This document shows, one piece after another, positions 53,654 to 63,830 of a stretch of DNA of 64,000 nt (positions are counted from its first letter, which is position 1; each line of letters opens with the position of its first letter). The notes beneath the pieces were generated by a model. It searched no databases, was not told the DNA's origin, and saw only the letters and a list, made by a program, of their open reading frames with translations. The stretch is taken from positions 1,228,501 through 1,292,500 of the forward strand of contig WHUZ01000007.1 of assembly GCA_015179045.1 (NCBI GenBank), read 5' to 3'. This DNA is from Kalaharituber pfeilii (Eukaryota > Ascomycota > Pezizomycetes > Pezizales > Pezizaceae). Position numbers and translations under genes: made by a program.

Positions 53654-54457
53654 GTGCCCATCCACAAAATGTCCACCGCATCCATTGCACCTTCCCCAGC
53701 GGCTGGTCTTCCCGCATACAAACTTTCCTTCATCAATACCTGCGTCACTAACTCGATCCTCCGCTTCGGCACCTTCACCCTCAAATCCGGCCGGGTATCG
53801 CCGTACTTCTTCCAAGCCGGCGCTTTCAACACCGGCTCGCTCCTCTCGTCCCTCGCCACCGCGTACGCCGAGACAATCCTGCAGGCCTTCCCCGCACAAG
53901 CCTATAGCGTCAATAGCAAAAGCAGCTCTGCGGCGGCGCAAGCGCCCTTCGACCTCTTGTTCGGCCCCGCGTACAAAGGCATCCCCCTTGCAACTATCAC
54001 GGCGCTTAAGCTAGCCGAGCTCGACCCAGTCCGCTTTGAAGGCCTCGGCTACGCGTTTAATAGGAAGGAAGCCAAATCGCATGGGGAGGGCGGGAGTATT
54101 GTGGGCATGCCGTTGGCGGGCAAGCGAGTGCTGATTGTTGACGATGTGATCACGGCGGGGACAGCGATTAGGGAGTCGGTGGGGATTATAAGGGAGAGCG
54201 GGGGGGTGGTGGTGGGGATTGTGGTGGCACTGGATAGGATGGAGAGGGTGAGGGAGGGGAGTGAGGAGAGTGCAATTGCGGAGGTGAGAAGGGAGGTAGG
54301 GTGTGGGGTTTGGAGTGTGTTGAGCTTGGAGGAGTTGGTGGAAGTGGGGGCGGGGACGGGAGCAAGTGGGGAGACAGGAGGGGTAGCTGGATTGGGAGAG
54401 GAGGAGAGGGAGGGGATGAGGCGGTATAGAGAGGTGTATGGGGCACGGAAGGTGTAG
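53654..54457 (+). CDS. URA5: Orotate phosphoribosyltransferase
   Basis: This enzyme converts orotate and PRPP to orotidine monophosphate, the fifth step of pyrimidine synthesis, in the cytosol. A single exon encodes 267 residues from ATG 53654, or 262 from ATG 53669 (MSTASIAPSP), which has the better context and length. Motifs seen are FGTFTLKSGRVSPYFFQAG, FDLLFGPAYKGIPLATITA, the flexible loop YAFNRKEAKSHGEGGSIVG and the PRPP-binding signature RVLIVDDVITAGTAIRESV. The C-terminal part after VVALDRMER is extended and Glu/Gly-rich compared with the usual 225-235 residues. It is convergent with PCH2. Confidence 0.95.
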   Translation: MPIHKMSTASIAPSPAAGLPAYKLSFINTCVTNSILRFGTFTLKSGRVSPYFFQAGAFNTGSLLSSLATAYAETILQAFPAQAYSVNSKSSSAAAQAPFDLLFGPAYKGIPLATITALKLAELDPVRFEGLGYAFNRKEAKSHGEGGSIVGMPLAGKRVLIVDDVITAGTAIRESVGIIRESGGVVVGIVVALDRMERVREGSEESAIAEVRREVGCGVWSVLSLEELVEVGAGTGASGETGGVAGLGEEEREGMRRYREVYGARKV

Positions 54458-54512
54458 TTAGCAACAGCGGGATTGGAGAGGGAAATGTTTGGAATTGTAG
54501 CATAGTATATTC

Positions 54513-54543
<31 letters not shown>

Positions 54544-54893
54544 GGTGGTGGTTTTTTTTTTTTTTTGATATTAAAAGCTTGAAATCGCCCTTTCTGTTTC
54601 CTTAAGTCTCGCACGTGCAAAGTGTGCGTGTTTGAATGTTATTGCTGTAACTTGCTCTCACCCATAAGTCCGCTCACCCCATGATGCACATGCATTCATG
54701 CGCCTGCTCACGGCCGTTTACTCGAGGCCGGAAAGGAAAGACTAAAAAATAGTTTCAAACATATTTTTATCTTGCAAAAGTATGCCCTATTAACTATGCC
54801 GACTACTGCTTGTAACCACTGGCTGCCACTACATTACCTTGTCCTAATAAAATGCAATTGTCAATACTTCAAAATTTTAGCTAATACGTATTC
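54458..54893. other. Convergent intergenic region of URA5 and PCH2
   Basis: It contains 25 T at 54513-54537 and another T run at 54553-54566 shortly after the URA5 stop, plausible 3-prime end signals or simple repeats. No gene is seen. Confidence 0.5.
54513..54537 (+). repeat. Homopolymer run of 25 T
   Basis: There is an uninterrupted T run 56 bases after the URA5 stop codon. Confidence 0.85.
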
Positions 54894-56910
54894 CTAACAT
54901 CGAAGTTCATCATAAGCCAGGCTTAGTGAGGTATATCGTTCGTCATGGACGCATTTTGACAAACTCTCTAGAGCTTCCTCCATGGTGCATCTGTCACGCC
55001 GAATCCACTCAGCGTGCATACGAAGCGGTAACTTCTTTAGCGCTCTACCGCTGTACCCCTTTTGCGTGCACACCTTAGCTATATTCCATAGCTTCGACGA
55101 GGGTGCATTTGGCTGAGAGTAAAGCATCAATGATGCTTCGGCCCATGATTGAATGACCGCCTACAGGGTTATTGAATTAGAACCTTTCGGAAAGAGTAAC
55201 GAAGGATCGGCGAATATACTGACTGCTTCAATGATCTGACATCGTATCAGTTCGTTAAGACATGACCGAAGGATAGTGTAACAGGTCTCTGGGCCAGGGC
55301 AGCCAACGAATTGCTGGATATCCGTTCGATCAAGAAATGCACTATCCTGAATGAGACCCTGTTATGTTCTTTGCTCGATGAAAATAAGTTTCTAGGAGCA
55401 GCAATACCATTGCATTTGGGAAGTTCGATGTCGTTAGCACAATAACCTATAGAACCGGTAAGACAGGTCAGAAATTTCGAAACTAGTTAGAAATGTATGA
55501 TAAAATAGTGGGCAGCAGTTCCACTAACATTTTTCTTATGTCTCAATCTGTCCAATCCCGTTAACAAGGAATTCACAACCTTTTTCTTATCAGTACTCGT
55601 ACTTTCGAGATTAATGTGACGAGAGTTTACCCTCAGCGAATCGATAGGCTCGCTCGTAGACATTGCCTCCCGCGCTGACGCAAGGCTCTCAATTTCATCT
55701 ACACTCACATACGGTCAATGATATATGTGAAGTCAACTAATAGTTAAAATTCAGAAAGAATATACCAATTAGGACCAAAACGAAGAGCTCTTCATCCGTT
55801 AGCATTTCTATGATGCTATCGAACAACCTTCCTACGAGCTTTCCCGATTCCGAGAACCATTTGGAACATAAGGTATGGGCGTTTATCTCGATTAGTCGTG
55901 CTCTTGAATAACGGTACGAGAGACGAATTGAAAGTTTTTGTGCGAGTGCCCGACTGAAACAGACAAATTAGTTTCTTCCTCCAGATTATTCAGTCGTAAT
56001 TTACGATATAGTTTGCGACGGCTTTACCATAAACTAGTTTTACCACTTCCTGTAGCCATCACTCAATTAATATGGGGTTTGTCTTACGTTTCAGAATTTC
56101 CGCAAGTACTCACCAGGAGGGCCATACAACAATATCAGTCTGTTACATATTAGTCAATGGTACTGATGCTCTGTGTTTTTATGCACTTGCCTGTTAAATC
56201 CAATACAGTTGAAGTTAACGTCTTTATCAGAAAAGAATACTGTGCATCCAAACATTAGCATAAATAAGTAGAGAATTAGATCAGTAGCGTACTTATTGTG
56301 CTAATGAATTGCAATAATTTAATTTTGATATCTGGACAGTAAAACAGGCTTGATTCCTAGTTAATTTTCAAAACTCAACAACCTTTTCAAGATGACATGA
56401 GTGATTCTGACCAAAATGTGAATACGTACTGTTCCCAACACCCATCCAGCTGACTTGTTGGTAGCTCCAGGACTCGAGCTACTGGCTGCTCGTCCTTATC
56501 CAATGCATCTTCAATCTGTAGATAAGAGTTATTTGATGTGAGGGGTGTTCGAAGCTTGTAGGCATAAATTTGAAGTTCCACGTTATCGAGACTAAGAACC
56601 TCGTCGGACGAGCCATCCACTTCGACGACATTGATGGCTTCCACTGTATCTGTAAGAAAGTTTGCAGATGATTCGCTTGTAGAAACTAGAATGATCATCA
56701 TTTGTCAAAGTTCTGTCTAAAGATACAAGTGTGAAGAGGCAGCCAACGGCTGTATTTACAATACTTTGTCATCTCCTGCCCCAAATGTAGTGATATGAAG
56801 TTTTCTGTGAGCCATTGACTAACCCATCGAGCGACTGAGTCCAAGCGGACAGGCGCGTCCGGCAGCAGACGCACTTCAATATGGAGGGTTACTTTCCCCT
56901 CTTCGTGCAT
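54894..56910 (-). CDS. PCH2: Meiotic checkpoint AAA+ ATPase Pch2/TRIP13
   Basis: Pch2/TRIP13 is a hexameric AAA+ remodeller of HORMA proteins (Hop1, Mad2) in meiosis and the spindle checkpoint. I assemble 12 exons: 56910-56727, 56649-56426, 56356-56293, 56239-56191, 56139-56114, 56049-56028, 55953-55766, 55698-55631, 55579-55529, 55446-55408, 55346-55224 and 55160-54894. The total is 434 residues, matching human TRIP13 (432). Joined motifs are [34 protein letters not shown] (Walker A over three exons), [31 protein letters not shown] (Walker B), [21 protein letters not shown] (sensor 1), [15 protein letters not shown] and [15 protein letters not shown] (sensor 2). Intron 4 (56190-56140) uses a GC donor (CAG/GCAAGT). 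Exons 5 and 6 are only 26 and 22 bases. The end of exon 2 (donor GTATTC) is the least certain junction. Confidence 0.9.
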
Positions 56911-58189
56911 ATATTCTGATTGCTGGATAGGCGATGCTCGAGATGTACTGTGTGTTTTTGAGATGTGTTACGTATATAATTGGGCCGGTACGTAGAAGTA
57001 GTATCAGAGGGGAAGATTTCACAAATCACTTCAGAGTGGAGAACCTTCAGACGAGCGAAGGTTTATGATCAGGAGCGGAATTGAGTACATGGTCTGGTTC
57101 AAGATAACGTTTGCTACCCATCTATCTATTTGTCTGAGGTTGACCTACCAATTCGGGTATGTGGACATGCCAAGCCAACGCGTATGCAGCATGCATTGCG
57201 CATGCAGAAGGCCTCTAGGCTAGTCTCGTAACCAGTAACTGTCGCCTCTCAAATTTCATGCGACCGCTGACTAAGTCTGGTTACGAGACTAGGAAAAGAA
57301 AGTGCATACCCGTGATTACAGTTATAAATTTGCCGGGTATGTCAGTACCGCATACCCATTGGCTGACGTCTCAACAGGCGTCATGTCAGTCCAGCTGTGT
57401 GTAATAGCGGTATGTGATAGAACGCCTGTACCAGCTAAGTATGGTGGTAGCTTGCATTCCAAACTAAACTCTTGCACTAATGACGCGATTACCGCTAGGG
57501 TCCAAAAATCTGCGAGGTGAAATTGCATGTGGGTGACGAATGACGTGCTTACCCAGTTGAGTCCACATCAATCGTCTGCTTGCGAGCGCTCTCCAAGTCC
57601 TTGATTTGGCTCCCACGCTGTCACCCTGAACATGCAAAGATGAAGTGGGATGCACTCGCCTTCAGCGCCTTCAGCGCCTCAATCAAAACATATCCTGCAA
57701 TCGATGTCCTCAGAATTGAACAAGGTAAGAGCCGCTTGCTACCTATATCCTTGCATAAACAATCTGCCTCCTCATAACTAGGGAAGTCTCAACTTCTGAA
57801 CCGTGGCCGGATTACTTTACGGGATGGTGTCTTGCGGTTATTATGCGGAGGAAGAATCTTAAGACTCGGGGAAATGGAGAAGGTACGAAGCTGGTTTAGA
57901 GGTAAAATTGTTCATCCTTAGAGCCGTAACGGTGTTGGACTTTATAGGGAACTAGTATATATTTACTATTTATACATCAATGCTGCCAACACATGTGCTC
58001 CTTATTTCGTCAAACAGATTATTCCGTGCTGAATAAATGTCAATTGCGGGCCAAAGAGCCTCATGCCAAGATCTGAAGCTCACTTGTCACCATCAAACCA
58101 GACGGCCATAGGCCCATAGCCGATCTTTAGCTGAGAACAGAGGCTGAAGCAGCAACAACACCGTAAGTGAGCCGGCGATAGAACTACTT
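56911..58189. other. Divergent intergenic region of PCH2 and the DUF1279 gene
   Basis: No supported gene is present. It contains the fold-back repeat at 57220-57292. Open frames of 60-72 codons at 57302-57777 have no recognisable domains. Confidence 0.5.
57220..57292. repeat. Fold-back repeat with 16-base perfect arms
   Basis: CTAGTCTCGTAACCAG (57220-57235) and its exact reverse complement CTGGTTACGAGACTAG (57277-57292) flank 41 bases. The word GGTTACGAGACTAGG also occurs alone near 26149. This suggests a very small MITE or its terminal repeats. Confidence 0.6.
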
Positions 58190-58972
58190 TTGACTAGAGT
58201 ATTTTGCATTTCTCTCCGCCGTACTTCGAACCAAGAGACCCCCTCCATCCGTCCCACCGATCATACCTTGGCATCGTCTCGCAATGGCCTCCTTAGGCCG
58301 TCCCGTCAAGACAATGCTCCGGCTTCTGCGCAAACCCCTCACACTGCCATCTCCCGGACATACTTCTCGTCGACCATCCCGCCCAACACAACCCCGCGCT
58401 TCTGGACATCCTTCTTCTCACAACGCATCTCTCCATCCCCAGTATGGTGCACCCGACTATACTCCACCAAACCACAACCCCCGCAGCAGTTACAACAACC
58501 CCCAACCACCCTCTCTGTACGGCTCAAGCAACTCTCCCGTGAGTACGGCTATGCTGCCCTCGGTGTGTACCTCGGTCTCTCCTTACTGGATTTCCCATTC
58601 TGCTTCCTTGCTGTGCGGTACCTCGGGACCGAGCGCATCGGGTACCTCGAAGAGCGCTTTCTCGCATGGCTATGCAGGATCAAAAACCGGGTTATGGGCT
58701 TTGAACCCGCTGTTGCAGTTGTAGGCGGTGACCCACAGCAGGGCCAGTCGTACGGGGAAAGTGAGTTGGAGATTGTGGAGGAGAAGGTGAAGAGGGAAGG
58801 GGCAAGTATCTGGACGGAATTGGCGCTAGCATATGCAATCCATAAGAGCTTTATTTTTGTGAGGGTGCCTTTAACGGCAGCGGTGACACCCAAGGTGGTC
58901 AAAGTGGTGAGAGGGTGGGGATGGAATATTGGGAGGAAGCAGGTGGGACTGAAGTCCAAGCTTACAAGGTGA
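58190..58972 (+). CDS. Mitochondrial DUF1279 protein (FAM210/yeast Nat2-like)
   Basis: DUF1279 proteins are mitochondrial inner-membrane proteins (FAM210A/B in animals, yeast Nat2). Their biochemical role is not settled. A single exon encodes 260 residues. The first 100 residues are Ser/Thr/Pro/Arg-rich and basic, as for a mitochondrial presequence (RTYFSSTIPP, RLYSTKPQPP). The domain begins LSVRLKQLSREYGYAALGVY and continues LGLSLLDFPFCFLAVRYLG, the diagnostic first half with one membrane segment. The second half has WTELALAYAIHKSFIFVRVP and LTAAVTPKVVKVVRGWGW, again typical. An insert of about 50 residues separates the halves. ATG choice is uncertain; 58190 is the first in frame and ATG 58284 is in another frame. 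Confidence 0.85.
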   Translation: MTRVFCISLRRTSNQETPSIRPTDHTLASSRNGLLRPSRQDNAPASAQTPHTAISRTYFSSTIPPNTTPRFWTSFFSQRISPSPVWCTRLYSTKPQPPQQLQQPPTTLSVRLKQLSREYGYAALGVYLGLSLLDFPFCFLAVRYLGTERIGYLEERFLAWLCRIKNRVMGFEPAVAVVGGDPQQGQSYGESELEIVEEKVKREGASIWTELALAYAIHKSFIFVRVPLTAAVTPKVVKVVRGWGWNIGRKQVGLKSKLTR

Positions 58973-61130
58973 AGAAATAGGTAGCACATGTCTGCATTTT
59001 GGGTGGTTCAGGAGGAGCGGAGTGGTCGACGGAGATCAACGGTAGCTATAGAGCACATTAATTGGAGGGAGAAGTCCTATGGGCTACAACTTGAAGAGGA
59101 GACCATTTGATGTGGAGCCGGCACGTAGAGGAACGCCTTGGTCTAGTTGCATGGAACGCCTGGGTTACCCTATTTCAACCACTGCGGAATCTCAGTCAAG
59201 CTCACCCTCCGTTACAGCATGCTGAACAACCAATCTATCACCCCTCAATACCACCCATTTCCCGCTATCCAATATAGATCTCCAGTTCTTCCGCAGTATG
59301 TTTTGCCATCAATTTTCCTTTTCTTTTCAGACGGTCACTTTAACGTAACAACTGAGAGTTTAGTGGTTGTAAGACAAAAAAATAGTGATGGTGATTTGAT
59401 TAGACTTGGTGCCCTTTTTCATTCATTTTTTTTAGTGGAACAATTTTTTTTCTGTTGTATAATATCTCTTTACTTTACGTCTACGTTCCGTCACCATTTT
59501 CATGGTTGTACATTACGAATACCTACTTACGATATAGAAATCGGTATGCAAAATGGAGTTTGTTAGAAATCGAGATGAATTCATAGATGTGAACACAAGA
59601 ATTTTTAGAGAAATCTGGTCACAAGAGTATATATTCGTTAGCTAAATAGTAAATTTGAATACGCTAGATGTAAAAAGATATCAATAGCGAAACATTGAAG
59701 ATGTACACTTGGACAATAAGAAAAAAGAAGGGCACTTAACAACCATCGTCTGCTTTGGCAATATTCGCTGCGTTAGTGATAGAGATATTTTATATACCGA
59801 AGTCTGCAAAATCCTACAAATATCCAAATAGGATACCACTATACCCCTGCTCCCCTCCCCCATCCCTCCTCCTCCTATCCCAGTCCCACCTCTCCCCACC
59901 AAAATACTCAAATTCTCCCTGTCCCCTCACTCTCTCTACTTCTTCGGCCTCATCACCGGATTCACTAATGCCTGATGTTTATGAATACTCTCAATTTGCT
60001 CTTGAATACTAATGCTCTGCAGCAGCTACTGCAACTTGGGCACCTGTCTTGAGTCTACATGACCATCCCACCCAATCGCTGCACGCTTCTGCCGCTCCAT
60101 CTCCCCTTGCAGGAGCAGCATTATGGCATCGCCAAAGAGGTTCCCCATGCTACGAGGCCAGCGGCTTCAGGTTGGAGGCGGCGCCGTTGACTGCAAAGAG
60201 GGTGGTTGCAGAGCGAGCTCTTGCGCATGCACTTTGTTCTTACCAGCGGTGGCCGAGGACTTCAACTAAGAAATTCATGTTTGTAGAGATGCTTAAAGTC
60301 ACCTAGGAATGGAGTGTTGTTAGCAGAAGGCAGACTTATCATATACTCCTCCATCTCATTAATTGGAATCTGCTACTCGGCCGCCGCGAGGAGCCAAAAA
60401 CTGTTAAATAAAGTAGAAGAGGAACCCGAATTGAATATATTGAGACTGTCATTGCCCAGGCAGAACCGGTAATAAAAACTGTCACCGTTGTGGAAGAGGT
60501 TGCTCCGGAGACAGTGATTGCTGAAGTTGAAGAGGAGCCCGAATCAGCCGCGGTGCAGGCTGAGGAGGAAAGAGTTATACATGAGCTAGCAAGGCTAGAG
60601 TTTGTATTATACTCGAGCGAGTTTTTTTGCCGCCCTCTGATTGAAGCTCTCTCCTCTTTGTCTGGTAATACAGTACTTTGCTACATTGTATTCATTTTTT
60701 CTGTCTTCATTTAATATATCCATCTTCTTTTCCGGAAAACCCTGGATCGGAGTTTGCCTAGTGCGACGAGAACTGTAGTGTGGATGTTTCGGTTGTACAG
60801 ACGACAATGGAAGACGCTTGGAAACGCTCCATCCTGGTATCTAATCCCTCTAGTCAATCCAACTCTTCTGGCGAAATTGTAGTCGCACTGATTGAAAACA
60901 GTAGGTAAAGAGAGGAAGATGAGCGCCGAATGAGGATGAAGAAGATGCCCAGCAGTAAGAAAGGTGCCAGGAGGAACAAAGGTGATGATTATCACAATAA
61001 GGGAAAACGGTATACCAATATACATAAACTTCTTGAATTGCACTTCCCACGAATGCCTTGAAAAAAAGAAATGAGAAAAATGCTTGATAAAAAGCGGAAA
61101 ATATGCAAACAGTAAATCATTTTTACAAGG
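58973..61130. other. Intergenic region with possible relics
   Basis: No intact gene is supported. 59330-59760 is AT-rich. On the minus strand 60148-59936 a short coding-like stretch is interrupted by one TAG. On the plus strand about 60420-60605 an open Glu/Val-rich stretch lacks a start. Both are treated under findings. The minus frame 61043-60711 is hydrophobic but unrecognised. Confidence 0.45.
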
Positions 61131-62620
61131 CTATTTCGCCTCTATAGCTATATTCGGAAATGCCTCAAGACCTCTCTTGAGTACAGCTTGTCCCCGCCCT
61201 CTCTTTTCCACTAGAGTGGAGTAGTCTTGACCACGCGAGATACATATCCCCATTTATATCACCATCCTGTTCGGCTTGCTTGAAATACTTATTCAGAGCT
61301 CCTTTAATGACTGTTTCCATAGCAGGATCTAAGTCTTTCTGCTTTAATAAGGTCAAGCAGGAATGATGTAATGTGTTGGTAAAATTCAGTTCTAGGAGTA
61401 GCATTAGAAATACTATCCATTATCTTCGATAGGGCGTGACTTAATGTCGAAGGGAACTTAGGATCGATGACCTCAGTTCCTACAAATAGTGCTTTAATTT
61501 CCATGAATAACGTAAGTGAAGTGGTTGGAAAATCTTTCAATGCACAATTGAACGAGTGTGTGAGAAGTTTTCTCTGGCAAGGTAGCCCAGTAAAGCTGGC
61601 AAAAAGATTGAAAAATGAAAATATAAACTCAATGTCGTTTGGAATCTCCTTGATAGCCGAATCTAAAACAGCAAGTGGAATAGCCCCATTTAACGCTGGA
61701 TTATCCTTAAGACTATTTAGAGGTGAGTTCTCAAGTTTGTCTTCTTCAGATCCCTCATGGCTAAGACCTTCTCCAGTTATTGCAGGGAGTTCTATCATTT
61801 CCTCATCCTCGTCATTTGTTTTGTTGCTGGGTAATTCCTCTTGCCGATCTATCCCCAGTAGTCTACGTCTTGTAATGATTTTGGCGATGTAAACAAGCTC
61901 AAGCTTTGTGTACTCAAGCCACAGTAGTTTTGATTCTTTATTAAACCGAAGTCCTCGCTGCATAAAGCTTCTTGCTTCAGTCATATCACCATTTTCCTCC
62001 ATGGCATGGCGCGCCGCATATATCCAAAGCTCTGTTTTCATAGGATGTAGTTTAAGTGCTCTATACATCAAAGTAAGTCTGACAATCTTAGTTCAAGGTG
62101 CAAGGGGTCGATTGCATACGAGGCGAAGACTTTAAGCAGGACTTTCGAGGCTTTCTCCTTCTTGGCGAAGTCGATATACTGCATCCATAGGCCAATGTCT
62201 CCATGGAATTTGCGAGTTGCTCTGTCGAGGATAAAAAATATTTTTCGAGAACCAGTGTACGACCGGCCTTTAAGTCCTAGTTGCTGGACCCGTTTTTTCC
62301 GCAAAGCTTCAAGATTCATCTCATCTGCATGCAACCTGTAGTGAGTCAGGGTGTCCACAATTATAACTCTGGAACAAAACCCACTCGACATATCGTGCAT
62401 AGTCGACTGGTTTGCAGCTTGGGATGTTGACTTTATGCTCGAACTCTGATCGCTTTTTGGTTATTGCCGCTATCTCCTCCTAGAAGATGCCGAATTAGCG
62501 GTGACGCTCCCAGAATGCTGCGACAGATCATGTGCGAACCTTTGTGAATATCTTCTTTTTCTCAAACTCTTTCAGCTCCGGGATCGACTGCTCCAGGAAG
62601 TAGCGTGCTTTGTCGGCCAT
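61131..62620 (-). CDS. UTP6: U3 snoRNP protein Utp6 (HAT-repeat), with two frame breaks near the C terminus
   Basis: Utp6 is a HAT-repeat member of the UTP-B module of the small-subunit processome that matures 18S rRNA in the nucleolus. Exons are 62620-62540, 62479-62385, 62335-62120 and 62060-61131. The N terminus MADKARYFLEQSIPELKEFE, EEIAAITKKRSEFEHKV and EMNLEALRKKRVQQLGLKGR, then IFFILDRATRKFHGDIGLWM and KTELWIYAARHAMEENGDMT, then EARSFMQRGLRFNKESKLLW and LEYTKLELVYIAK, are diagnostic HAT units. Exon 4 then changes frame twice: after SFLLDLIK (near 61342) to QKDLDPAMETV, and within about 61203-61228 to GQAVLKRGLEAFPN. Removing one base at each place gives 439 residues, almost exactly the length of yeast Utp6 (440). 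I therefore think the gene is intact in life and the sequence carries indels, but real decay is possible. Confidence 0.85.
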
Positions 62621-62911
62621 GGCTCAGATGCTGGCAATTGAGGTGTGCTTGATGGTTGATTTCTCTAATTATCGAATTTTTTTCGGTACTGAGATACCTG
62701 TGAAGGGCGTAAAGTGGCCGATGCGGCAGCCGCTGTGCTTTCCTGGCTTGGCCCCGTTGCCAAGCCTGGGCTCTGATGCCAAGGCCAGCGTCCCGCATGA
62801 CCATTCCTTAGTAAAGTATTCGAGCACGCGCCATCCCAAAACCACATATTGTGTATACGTTATGCAGTGTCCATCATGCTGAAGGGAGAGGTGAGACATA
62901 GCACAATATTA
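62621..62911. other. UTP6 5-prime flank up to the Helitron end
   Basis: This is the UTP6 promoter side and the insertion point of the Helitron. Open frames on both strands here are short and unconvincing. Confidence 0.5.
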
Positions 62912-63030
62912 CTAGCCTCCCGACCGGGAGGCGAGCTGCAGCGAGGGGTAGAGGATTATGCATAAACTGTATTTGCACACAATGACCCGCCTTCTGACTG
63001 TCAGGCGCTTCTCAGTAACAGTAGGTTACT

Positions 63031-63245
63031 GTGAACTGACCTGCGCTTAGTGTAGCGGTTAACCTCTTGGTTAACTTAGCGACATGCTGAGTGTAGAATT
63101 GAGGGCCTGAGTTCAATTCCTTCGGGAGGCGAATAATGGAAGAGGGTTGTCCGGCATCTTAGGGTGGTCTGTAATTCCCCGGTTTCGCAAACATATCTGG
63201 TAGGCTGCCTTGGTAGCTGAGGATCCCTGTTGCGAAACCGGCCTA
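63031..63245 (+). repeat. tRNA-derived SINE-like repeat, copy 2
   Basis: The head GTGAACTGACC is shared with copy 1 at 9442. Box A-like TAGTGTAGCGG, an anticodon-arm-like stem CTTAG/CTGAG with a 7-base loop, and box B-like AGTTCAATTCC follow. The tail has GAGGGTTGTCCGGCA and CCCGGTTTCGCA, also shared with copy 1. The tail forms a 12-base perfect hairpin CCGGTTTCGCAA/TTGCGAAACCGG (63179-63190 and 63230-63241). An AT-rich stretch with 15 T follows at about 63270-63285. Confidence 0.55.
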
Positions 63246-63714
63246 AGTCGTTTTACTTTTCACATATAAATTTTTTTTTTTTTTTCAATTTATCACTACT
63301 CTCACATGCAGTTGTATGGTATTTTTACATATGGTTTACCGTCTATGCGGCGTATGCGGTTTATTTTGATTTTTATCATGGAGTTAATAGAACTTCAGTA
63401 TAGACAATGTTTTCTGTAGTTTCTGGACCATTTTCTGGCCATAAAACTGCTAGATTATTGACATCTGTTACACATGATAGTGCAACATACAGCTGCCCAT
63501 GTGTAAATGCGAGTAGCAGTAGAAGTACCAAGTACCCTGTGCCAGTATGTGCCAGCAGGATATACTATATAGTATAAAACCGTCCACGCGAATCGTGGTG
63601 TGTAAGCGGTGCATACTGCGCGAACTATGGTGTAAAAGTGGTGCTGTAAAAAGTGGCACTGTAGGGAGCAGTGCTATAGGAAACTAAGTATGATATGTAG
63701 GGACCGCAATACAG

Positions 63715-63830
63715 GCTAAACTGGAGGCGAAAATGCAGGCGGAAGTACAGGCGGAAGTGGTGGCCGAAGTGCAGGCGGAAGTGCAGGTGTGAAGTGCAGG
63801 CAGAAGTACAGGCCGAAGTGCAGTAACTGG
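63715..63830 (+). repeat. Tandem repeat of a 12-base unit (GCAGGCGGAAGT)
   Basis: About nine units of 12 bases with small variations occur (ACAGGCGGAAGT, GGTGGCCGAAGT, GCAGGCAGAAGT). It lies on the helicase-proximal side of the Helitron fragment. Confidence 0.8.

Noticed and set aside
54186..54620. Pro-rich minus frame of 144 codons
   Set aside because: Antisense to the Glu/Gly-rich C terminus of URA5 and a T run.
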